A stretch of DNA of 10,037 nt, from assembly GCA_017304275.1 (NCBI GenBank), contig JAFKKW010000370.1:1-10037 (forward strand), read 5' to 3'. The notes under the pieces were generated by a model that did not search any database, was not told the origin of the DNA, and saw nothing but the letters and a program-made list of their open reading frames with translations. Positions 1 through 5,280 of the stretch are shown here, in pieces. The position numbers and the translations under genes are program-made. Each line of letters opens with the position of its first letter. The first letter of the stretch is position 1. The stretch is from Hyphomicrobiales bacterium. Its GTDB lineage: Bacteria; Pseudomonadota; Alphaproteobacteria; Rhizobiales; Hyphomicrobiaceae.

Positions 1-6
1 CTGCAT
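1..6 (-). CDS. Probable 5' end of a leftward gene (only two codons in window)
   Basis: On the minus strand a GGAGG Shine-Dalgarno (complement of 14-18) sits seven bases upstream of an ATG at positions 6-4, followed by CAG and then the window edge. A second ATG at 13-11 abuts the same GGAGG with no spacer and is a poorer start. If this is real, the gene is divergent from the exported-protein gene at 178, and the 170-odd bases between them are a shared regulatory region. Nothing can be said about the product. Confidence 0.35.
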
Positions 7-58
7 AGATCATCCTCCGCACTTGTTGCCATCTCAAGACATGTAGGTGCCCGGCATG

Positions 59-82
59 GCCGCGCAACGGCCGTTGTGCGGC
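59..82. promoter_or_regulatory. 24-bp near-perfect palindrome, candidate operator
   Basis: Bases 59-70 and 71-82 are reverse complements of each other with one mismatch (C65 opposite T77, which gives a G-T wobble in RNA). The palindrome lies in the divergent region between the putative gene at the left edge and the gene at 178. An AT-rich stretch (84-106) follows directly and could hold promoter elements. The length and near-perfect two-fold symmetry suit a dimeric repressor site, but the regulator is unknown. It could also be a small hairpin. Confidence 0.35.
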
Positions 83-177
83 GAAAATCTTACAAAATAT
101 TCAAATCGTTGCAGATTGTTGCAATAGACCTCACGCCGGCTGGATGTTTCCCTCGGCTCTGTGGCACTGTCCGTCCA

Positions 178-924
178 ATGACGGACAAAATCGATAGCGA
201 AGCGAAGGGACCACGGCCGGCAGGCGCGCTGTCGCGCACGCTCTACGCCCTGCTCCTGCTTTGCGGCTTCGTCGGCTTCGCTGCCCACGCCGCCGACAAG
301 CGTGTCATCGCAGCGCCGGCATCGCTTCCGGCGAGCGAGATCGCAGCGCCGCCGGGGCTGCCGGAGGTCGGCAAGTGGATGTTCGACCGCGACGGGTCGA
401 TCGCGCATTGGCTCGGACAGATGGTCGGCGGCAAGAAGCTCCACGAGCCGATCAACGTCATCCTGATCGACGCCGGGTCGGCGAGCCCGGACCAGGCGCG
501 GGCGCGACTGACCAAGGCCGCCAAGGCTGCGGGTTATCCGGTGCGCATGGGACACTCGACCGGATACCGCGGGTTCATCGGCGGGGAGCTCTACAGCCAG
601 CTTCCGCAGGGGCGGGACGATGCCTTCTCCAACCGCATCTTCGAGGAGACGAACAACCACGGGCGCATCTTCGGCCCATCCGCGTCCGGAAGCGGCTATG
701 TGTTCATCGGCGCGTTCAGCCGCGAAAGCGTGGACCTCGTTCGCGATCCGCCGCACCGGTATGCCTCCTTCAACAGGGCGCGGGACGACGTCGCGAGGGC
801 CCTTGCGGACCGCGGCGGGTTTCAGCACTCTGGCACGGCGTTTCTCGACAACGCGATTTCCAACGACCCGCACGTCACGACCGGAGATCATGACGGGCAT
901 GCCGTCATCCTGACATTGAAATGA
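178..924 (+). CDS. Exported conserved protein of unknown function
   Basis: This 248-residue protein has an N-terminal hydrophobic segment at about residues 20-40 and a likely signal-peptidase site after AHA, so it is probably periplasmic or membrane-anchored. The mature part has a compact globular look, with a GHSTGYRGFIGGELYSQLP stretch starting near residue 125, NNHGRIFGP around H161 and GDHDGHAV near the C-terminus (H238, D239, H241). I believe it resembles a widespread proteobacterial family of uncharacterised exported proteins, but I cannot name a reaction. The clustered His and Asp residues would permit metal binding, which is inference. The ATG at 178 lacks a clear Shine-Dalgarno. In-frame GTG 76 and TTG 109 exist but would put a polar stretch before the signal sequence. 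Its stop overlaps the next start as ATGA (921-924), so the two are translationally coupled. Confidence 0.85.
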   Translation: MTDKIDSEAKGPRPAGALSRTLYALLLLCGFVGFAAHAADKRVIAAPASLPASEIAAPPGLPEVGKWMFDRDGSIAHWLGQMVGGKKLHEPINVILIDAGSASPDQARARLTKAAKAAGYPVRMGHSTGYRGFIGGELYSQLPQGRDDAFSNRIFEETNNHGRIFGPSASGSGYVFIGAFSRESVDLVRDPPHRYASFNRARDDVARALADRGGFQHSGTAFLDNAISNDPHVTTGDHDGHAVILTLK

Positions 925-1289
925 AACCCATGCTCACCGGCTTCGAGCCGCGCCATCACAAGGTCATCTCGCGGGCCGCGTTTGCGAAGCGGATGCTGCT
1001 GGCGATCGGCCTTTGGGGCGCGCTCACGTTCGGCGGGCTCGTCATCGGCATGGTCGGTTATTCCCTCACCGAGGGCATGGGGCTTGCGGATTCGTTCGTC
1101 AACGCGGCGATGATCCTGTCCGGCATGGGGCCTGTCGATACGCTGCACACGACGGCGGGCAAGGTGTTCGCCGGGTTCTACGCGATCCTCTCGGGTCTCA
1201 TCATCGTCATCGGCGCGGGCTTCGTGCTGGCGCCGATCGCGCACCGCATGCTGCATCGGTTTCATGTCGAGAGCGGCAGGGAGGACTAG
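921..1289 (+). CDS. Small membrane protein with a two-TM/pore-loop, potassium-channel-like layout
   Basis: This is a 122-residue integral membrane protein with hydrophobic helices at about residues 25-47 and 82-106. Between them is a short amphipathic segment, ADSFVNAAMILSGMGPVD (56-73). The order helix, re-entrant segment, short linker with T77 and GK (80-81), then helix resembles the pore unit of two-TM potassium channels (Ion_trans_2 type). However, the TVGYGD filter is replaced by SGMGPVD. Conduction of K+ is therefore doubtful: it may be a degenerate channel or only a look-alike. There is no Shine-Dalgarno, and translation is coupled to the upstream gene through ATGA. The positively charged N-terminus (RHH, K, R) favours a cytoplasmic N-terminus. 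It is probably a conserved hypothetical protein. The membrane location is near certain and the channel reading is an inference. Confidence 0.8.
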   Translation: MKPMLTGFEPRHHKVISRAAFAKRMLLAIGLWGALTFGGLVIGMVGYSLTEGMGLADSFVNAAMILSGMGPVDTLHTTAGKVFAGFYAILSGLIIVIGAGFVLAPIAHRMLHRFHVESGRED

Positions 1290-1290
1290 G

Positions 1291-1866
1291 TTGGCGCTGC
1301 GTGTCTATCTGGCAGGGCCGGAGGTCTTCTTTCCGAATGCGCGTGAGCAGGGCGAAGAGAAGAAACGCATTTGCGCCGCACACGGCTTCGAGGGCGTCTA
1401 TCCGCTCGACAACGAGATCCGGGACGCCGCGCCGCTGCACCCGGAGGGGCTCGCGCAGGCCATCAGCCACGGCAACGAGCGGCTGATGCGCGGCGCCGAT
1501 CTCATCATCGCGAACTGCACGCCCTTCCGCTCGGTCAGCATGGATGCGGGCACCGCCTACGAAATCGGCTTCATGCGCGCGCTCGGGAAGCCCGTGTTCG
1601 GTTATTCGAACATCGCGGCACCCTATGCGGCGCGCGTGAGGGCGACCCCGGACGCGGCGCAGGCGGCCTGGTGCACCGAGACGCGGCGCGCCGATGTCGA
1701 GGACTTCGGGCTTGCGGAAAACCTCATGATCGCCGTGGCCGTGCTGGACACGGCGGGGCGTTTCGTGGTGCGGGACGTGGCGGCCGATCGGGTGCTGTCG
1801 GATCTTGACGCGTTTCGCGATTGTCTGGCACTGGCGCAGCGCGTGCTCGCCGCGGGCAGCGTCTGA
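1291..1866 (+). CDS. Nucleoside 2-deoxyribosyltransferase family protein
   Basis: The family (PF05014) transfers or hydrolyses the deoxyribosyl group of deoxynucleosides through a Glu nucleophile in the cytoplasm. The 191-residue product opens with the typical VYLAGPEVFFPNA strand-loop. Further on it has D70 in ADLIIANCTPF, then MDAGTAYEIGFMRALGKP with D85 and E91. E91 sits six residues after D85, like the D92/E98 pair of the Lactobacillus enzyme, so the catalytic set appears intact. I chose the TTG at 1291 because AGGGAGG (1278-1284) lies six bases upstream and only one base separates it from the previous stop. ATG 1264 is a possible longer start overlapping the upstream gene. Co-transcription with an exported protein and a channel-like protein is unusual for nucleotide salvage. 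The substrate cannot be told; nucleotide hydrolase activity (as in the family's dNMP N-glycosidases) is an alternative. Confidence 0.85.
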   Translation: MALRVYLAGPEVFFPNAREQGEEKKRICAAHGFEGVYPLDNEIRDAAPLHPEGLAQAISHGNERLMRGADLIIANCTPFRSVSMDAGTAYEIGFMRALGKPVFGYSNIAAPYAARVRATPDAAQAAWCTETRRADVEDFGLAENLMIAVAVLDTAGRFVVRDVAADRVLSDLDAFRDCLALAQRVLAAGSV

Positions 1867-1902
1867 AGCGCGGCCAGAGCGAATTCCATACGGATCTGTA
1901 AG

Positions 1903-1931
1903 TTGACTTTCGATGTCATGATATTGATATC
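1903..1931 (+). promoter_or_regulatory. Candidate iron-responsive promoter/operator of the cupredoxin-FTR1 operon
   Basis: A TTGACT -35-like hexamer (1903-1908) precedes an AT-rich TATTGATAT run (1922-1930) that could carry a weak -10. Two iron-regulator-like patterns overlap it. TGA-N9-TCA at 1904-1918 matches the core described for rhizobial RirA iron-responsive operators. The tandem hexamers GATATT-GATATC (1920-1931) resemble the first two GATAAT units of a Fur box. Both are short and could arise by chance, but the position immediately upstream of an iron-uptake operon makes them worth noting. Confidence 0.35.
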
Positions 1932-1943
1932 GCAAGAGCGCAG

Positions 1944-1970
1944 CGCGGCCATCGCGCCCCTTTGGCCGCG
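1944..1970 (+). promoter_or_regulatory. Leader hairpin upstream of the iron operon
   Basis: An 8-bp perfect inverted repeat, CGCGGCCA (1944-1951) and TGGCCGCG (1963-1970), has an 11-base loop. It lies between the candidate promoter and the cupredoxin start at 2003. It would form a stable hairpin in the 5' leader. No poly-U tract follows, so it is not an obvious terminator. Confidence 0.3.
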
Positions 1971-2002
1971 GTCCTCTATCATTGTCGGGAGCTCCGGTCT
2001 CA

Positions 2003-2380
2003 ATGCTCGTTTCTATGACCTCCACGATCAACCGCAGGTGGTCGCCCCTTCTGCCAGTGGCGCTTGCCGTCTTGGGATTTGGATTGGCCGCCGGATCGCC
2101 CCGCGCACTGGCTGCGGAGCTTGCGGTCGAGATTTCGATCAAGGACCACAAGTTCCAACCTGCGACCCTGAATGTTCCCGCCGGCACCCCGATCAAGCTC
2201 ACCGTTCGAAACCTCGACGATACGGCTGAGGAATTCGAGAGCTATGAGCTCAAGTTCGAGAAGGTTATCGCCGGAAAACAGACCGCCGTCGTGCGCTTGA
2301 AGCCGCTCGAACGGGGCACTTATTCCTTCTTCGGCGAGTATCACGCGGATACCGCCACGGGCGAACTGATCGCGGAATAA
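2003..2380 (+). CDS. Periplasmic cupredoxin-like protein of an FTR1 iron-uptake system (FtrB/EfeO-N type)
   Basis: This 125-residue protein has a signal peptide (hydrophobic core about residues 20-33, likely cleavage after ALA). It is followed by one compact beta-sandwich domain of the Cupredoxin_1 type: VEISIKDHKFQPATLNVPAG, then KLTVRNLDDTAEEFES and a C-terminal GTYSFFGEYH stretch. There is no Cys, so a classical type-1 copper site is absent. The acidic EEFESYE run and the late His could bind Fe or Cu. Members of this family partner with FTR1-type ferrous/ferric iron permeases (FtrB of FtrABCD; the N-terminal domain of EfeO), probably assisting iron oxidation or delivery in the periplasm. 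ATG 2003 is preferred because GGGAG (1987-1991) lies upstream; ATG 2015 is an alternative. The permease gene starts four bases after this stop, which implies coupling. Confidence 0.85.
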   Translation: MLVSMTSTINRRWSPLLPVALAVLGFGLAAGSPRALAAELAVEISIKDHKFQPATLNVPAGTPIKLTVRNLDDTAEEFESYELKFEKVIAGKQTAVVRLKPLERGTYSFFGEYHADTATGELIAE

Positions 2381-2384
2381 GCGG

Positions 2385-3218
2385 ATGCTGGCCGCGCTTG
2401 TCATCGTTTTTCGCGAGGTGCTCGAGGCTGGTCTCATCGTCGGCGTCGTTCTCGCCGCTTCGCGAGGCGTCGCGGGCCGCGGCCGCGCGGTCGGCCTCGG
2501 TATCGCCGCCGGTATTGCCGGATCGGTTCTTGTCGCCGCGTTCGCGTCGCAGATCTCGAACGCATTCGACGGCCGGGGTCAGGAGTTGTTTGCGGCCGCT
2601 GTGCTTGCACTCGCCGTCGCGATGCTTGCCTGGCATGTCGTTTGGATGAGCGAGCACGCCCGCGAGTTAACGCAGCGGATGCGCGCGCTCGGGGCAGCGG
2701 TCGGCTCCGGCGCGCGATCCGTGGCCGCGATCGGTCTTGCGACCTTCTCGGCGGTCATGCGCGAGGGGAGCGAGGTCGTGCTGTTCCTCACCGGCATTGC
2801 CATGCAGCCGGCAGAGACGGCAGCGGGTATCGTCGCCGGGTCCCTGGCGGGGCTCGCGCTCGGGGCCTCGGTGTCGGCCGCCCTCTACCTCGGGCTTTCC
2901 GCAATTCCATTGCGGCGACTGTTCTCCGTCACGGGTATACTCGTGACGCTGCTTGCCGCCGGGCTTGCGGCAGAGGCCGTGCATCAAATTTCGAACGCCG
3001 GGCTTGTGCCCGGCTGGCTCGACGTAACGCTATGGGATAGCTCGTGGCTGGTTTCGGAATCGGGCCCCATCGGACGCCTGCTCGCTATCCTGGTTGGCTA
3101 TCGGGATCACCCGACGCTGGCCCAGCTTGCCGCGTACGTCGGGACGGCGGTCACGATCTTCACGCTGTCCCGTTCCGTGCACCGACGGCCGGCAGCGCTG
3201 GCGGTCGGCAGGGGTTAG
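2385..3218 (+). CDS. FTR1/EfeU family iron permease
   Basis: This is a 277-residue inner-membrane protein with about seven hydrophobic segments, matching the usual FTR1/EfeU length. The two signature REXXE motifs are present: REVLE at residues 10-14 in the first helix and REGSE at 126-130 in the fourth. Their acidic residues bind iron during translocation in this family. FTR1 permeases import iron that has been oxidised or presented by a periplasmic partner, here evidently the cupredoxin-like protein encoded four bases upstream. No P19-like (FtrA) or ferredoxin-like (FtrD) gene is next to it, so the operon is a minimal version of FtrABCD, or the other parts lie elsewhere. It has no strong Shine-Dalgarno and is probably translationally coupled. 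Its TAG stop overlaps the TAA of the converging dehydrogenase gene at 3215-3218. Confidence 0.92.
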   Translation: MLAALVIVFREVLEAGLIVGVVLAASRGVAGRGRAVGLGIAAGIAGSVLVAAFASQISNAFDGRGQELFAAAVLALAVAMLAWHVVWMSEHARELTQRMRALGAAVGSGARSVAAIGLATFSAVMREGSEVVLFLTGIAMQPAETAAGIVAGSLAGLALGASVSAALYLGLSAIPLRRLFSVTGILVTLLAAGLAAEAVHQISNAGLVPGWLDVTLWDSSWLVSESGPIGRLLAILVGYRDHPTLAQLAAYVGTAVTIFTLSRSVHRRPAALAVGRG

Positions 3219-4213
3219 TCGGGAACCAGCACCAGCGCGCCGGTCAGATCGCCGCGGCGGAGGCGGTCGAGGGCCTCGTTGGCTTCGCTCAGCGGCAGCG
3301 CGGTGGTGTGCGTCTTGACGGGAATGCGGGGCGCGAGGGCGAGGAACTCCTCGGCATCCTTGCGCGTCAGGTTGGCGACCGAGCGCACGATGCGCTCCTC
3401 CCAGAGGATGCGGTACGGCATCGACGGGATGTCGCTCATGTGAATGCCGCCCAGCACGACGACTCCGCCTTTCCTCACCGCTTCGAGCGCAAGCGGTACG
3501 AGCGCGCCGACGGGGGCGAAGACGAGCGCCGCATCGAGCGGCACGGGTGGCGTTTCGTCCGATCCGCCAGCCCAAACGCAGCCCAGTTCGCGCGCGAACG
3601 CCTGCGCCTGCGTATCGCCGGGGCGCGTGAACGCGTAGGCGGCCATGCCTTCGTGGCGCGCGATCTGGGCCACGATGTGCGCGGCGGCGCCGAAGCCGTA
3701 GATGCCGATGGTGCGGCACGGGCCCGCCATGCGCAGCGTGCGATAGCCGATGAGCCCCGCGCAGAGCAGCGGGGCGGCCTTGACATCACCGAGACCCTCC
3801 GCAATCGGGAAGCAATAGTCGGCGTCGGCAACCGCATACTCTGCGTAGCCACCGTCGATCTGATAGCCGGTGAAGCCGGGGTGGTCGCAGAGGTTCTCGT
3901 GCCCCGCGCGGCAGTAAGGACACGCGCCGCAGGTGTGGCCGAGCCAGGGGATGCCGACGCGGTCGCCCGGCGCGAAGCGCGTCACGCGGGCGCCGATCCT
4001 GTCGACCCGCCCTACGATCTCGTGGCCGGGGATGATCGGCAGCTTGGGCTCGGTCAGATCGCCGTCCGTGACGTGCAGGTCCGTGCGGCAGACGCCGCAG
4101 GCGGCGACCTTGATGCGGACTTGCGACGGTCCCGGCTCCGGACGCGGCACCTCGGCGAGCCGCAGCGGCGTTCGGGGTGCATCGAGGAGCATGGCTTTCA
4201 TGGTGGCAGGCAT
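3215..4213 (-). CDS. Zinc-dependent alcohol dehydrogenase family protein (MDR superfamily)
   Basis: This 332-residue cytoplasmic medium-chain dehydrogenase has an N-terminal GroES-like domain. The catalytic zinc site is C39 (in CGVCRTDLH), H64-E65 (in PGHE) and C151 (in LLCAG). Four structural-zinc cysteines, C95, C98, C101 and C109, lie in the CGACPYCRAGHENLC loop. The Rossmann domain has a GFGAAAH nucleotide-binding loop (173-179). The sequence resembles the subfamily annotated as zinc-binding alcohol dehydrogenase family protein (TIGR02822-like). The likely reaction is NAD(P)-dependent interconversion of alcohols and aldehydes; the substrate is unknown. The start at 4213 has GAGGAA about six bases upstream. 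Met codons at 4201 and further upstream (4318) are less likely. It is divergent from the PEBP gene with a 116-base shared promoter region, and its stop overlaps that of the FTR1 gene. Confidence 0.93.
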   Translation of the reverse strand: MPATMKAMLLDAPRTPLRLAEVPRPEPGPSQVRIKVAACGVCRTDLHVTDGDLTEPKLPIIPGHEIVGRVDRIGARVTRFAPGDRVGIPWLGHTCGACPYCRAGHENLCDHPGFTGYQIDGGYAEYAVADADYCFPIAEGLGDVKAAPLLCAGLIGYRTLRMAGPCRTIGIYGFGAAAHIVAQIARHEGMAAYAFTRPGDTQAQAFARELGCVWAGGSDETPPVPLDAALVFAPVGALVPLALEAVRKGGVVVLGGIHMSDIPSMPYRILWEERIVRSVANLTRKDAEEFLALAPRIPVKTHTTALPLSEANEALDRLRRGDLTGALVLVPD

Positions 4214-4288
4214 CGGGACTTCCTCGGTCGGAACCTTGCCGGAACCGTCGTATTGTCCACTATGGCGCCGCCTGCTGCATTGATCGAG

Positions 4289-4306
4289 ATCCGCGGAGTC
4301 GCGGAT
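4289..4306 (+). promoter_or_regulatory. Small leader hairpin ahead of the PEBP gene
   Basis: ATCCGCG (4289-4295) and CGCGGAT (4300-4306) form a perfect 7-bp stem with a four-base GAGT loop. It ends 13 bases before the GGAGG of the PEBP gene. It could be a regulator site in the divergent region or an RNA hairpin near the ribosome binding site. The function is unknown. Confidence 0.25.
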
Positions 4307-4329
4307 GTCGGCTGCCATCGGAGGACATG

Positions 4330-4806
4330 ATGACGCTCACGCTTACGTCGCCCGCCTTCAGCGATGGCGAGGCCATTCCGGCCAAGTATACCTGCGAGGG
4401 CGACGACATCTCGCCGCCGCTGGCGTGGAGCGGCGTGCCGGCCGGCACGCAGAGCCTGGTTCTGATCGTCGACGATCCGGACGCTCCCGACCCCGACAAG
4501 CCGCAGCGCGTCTGGGTGCATTGGGTGCTCTACAATCTTCCTCCCGACGCGGGCGGGCTTGCCGAGGGCATCGTGGAGCGCGATCTGCCGATGGGCACGG
4601 AAGGCGGTCTCAACGACTGGAACCGCACCGGTTTCGGAGGCCCCTGCCCGCCGATCGGCCGGCATCGCTACTTCCACAAGCTCTATGCGCTCGACGTGCG
4701 CCTCAAGGGGCTCGCCTCGCCGCGCAAGGCGCAGGTCGAGGCGGCGATGGAGGGTCATGTGCTGGCGCAAGCGACCCTGATGGGCACCTACATCAAAGCT
4801 GGCTAG
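4330..4806 (+). CDS. YbhB/YbcL family Raf-kinase-inhibitor-like (PEBP) protein
   Basis: This 158-residue cytoplasmic protein is of the phosphatidylethanolamine-binding (PEBP) fold in its bacterial YbhB/YbcL branch. The hallmarks are IPAKYTCEGDDISPPL near the N-terminus, then LIVDDPDAPDP, VHWVLYNLP and finally GPCPPIGRHRYFHKLYALD. The conserved Asp-Pro and His residues line the anion-binding pocket of the family. The biological role of bacterial members is poorly defined; small-ligand binding is the only safe statement. Two adjacent ATGs occur (4327 and 4330). The second is preferred because it is five bases from GGAGG (4320-4324), the first only two. Its last 14 bases overlap the 3' end of the converging small exported-protein gene. 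Confidence 0.93.
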   Translation: MTLTLTSPAFSDGEAIPAKYTCEGDDISPPLAWSGVPAGTQSLVLIVDDPDAPDPDKPQRVWVHWVLYNLPPDAGGLAEGIVERDLPMGTEGGLNDWNRTGFGGPCPPIGRHRYFHKLYALDVRLKGLASPRKAQVEAAMEGHVLAQATLMGTYIKAG

Positions 4807-5065
4807 CGCTGCTCCCTGCACCCGTGGTGGCACGCAGGCGCTCGGCCTCCCACTTGTCCCAGCGTGCCTGCTCCTCCGGCGAGCACCACACGTTGCCGTA
4901 GAAGCCGAAGAACCCGTTGTAGCGCGTGCAGTCCTTGGGCGGCTGCTGCGCGGCCTCGGCCGGCGCGGAGGACGCGGGAGGCTGCGCCTCCTGAGCCGCG
5001 GCGACCGCGGAAAACGCGAGCGTTGCGACGGCGGCGATTCCGGCGCCAGTCATGCATCGGGTCAT
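4793..5065 (-). CDS. Small exported protein, unknown function
   Basis: This 90-residue product has a clear signal peptide (MTRCMTGAGIAAVATLAF, cleavage probably after AVAAA). A Pro/Ala-rich linker (residues 25-43) follows, then a short conserved-looking core with CTRYNGFFGFYGNVWC, whose C46 and C61 could form a disulfide. The tail is charged, EEQARWDKWEAER. GAGGA lies about six bases upstream of ATG 5065. The reading frame continues upstream to 5176 without a stop, but that part has no coding character. I do not recognise the family. The gene converges on the PEBP gene with a 14-base overlap and is divergent from the diguanylate cyclase. Confidence 0.65.
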   Translation of the reverse strand: MTRCMTGAGIAAVATLAFSAVAAAQEAQPPASSAPAEAAQQPPKDCTRYNGFFGFYGNVWCSPEEQARWDKWEAERLRATTGAGSSASQL

Positions 5066-5155
5066 TGTGGTCCTCACGGGCTCGATCCCTGGATTCGATT
5101 GTCGCAATTTTGGCGGCGCGTGTCGATGCAGGGACGCGAATGATCCGCAAGGATG

Positions 5156-5168
5156 CGCATTCAATGCG
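5156..5168. promoter_or_regulatory. 13-bp odd palindrome in a divergent intergenic region
   Basis: CGCATT (5156-5161) and AATGCG (5163-5168) are perfect reverse complements around a central C. The site lies between the start of the small exported-protein gene (5065, minus) and the diguanylate cyclase (5281, plus), where an operator would be expected. It is short, so chance is possible. Confidence 0.2.
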
Positions 5169-5280
5169 GTGAACAATCCGTTTCTCCAGGCTCCTGAGTT
5201 TTAAGGACTTTGTTTCCCCTCTCTCAACAAGGCGCTCCTAGGTTCCTCCACTTGTTGCAGCGCAAACGGAGGGGAAGGGG

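Noticed and set aside
21..30. The 10-mer CACTTGTTGC occurs at 20-29 and again at 5249-5258
   Set aside because: A single 10-base recurrence in 10 kb with no shared larger context is within chance. The second copy is also part of a 7-bp CAACAAG/CTTGTTG inverted repeat of no clear meaning.
34..900. 288-residue open frame on the minus strand
   Set aside because: It lies antisense to the exported-protein gene, is Arg-rich with no domain, and has no ribosome binding site. The plus-strand frame has a signal peptide and operon coupling.
1207..2202. 331-residue open frame on the minus strand
   Set aside because: It is antisense to the deoxyribosyltransferase gene, whose motifs are clear. The composition is typical of a GC-rich shadow frame.
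3044..4330. 428-residue open frame on the plus strand, longer than the real gene
   Set aside because: The minus-strand dehydrogenase has complete zinc and Rossmann motifs. The plus frame is a low-information shadow rich in Arg, Ala and Gly.
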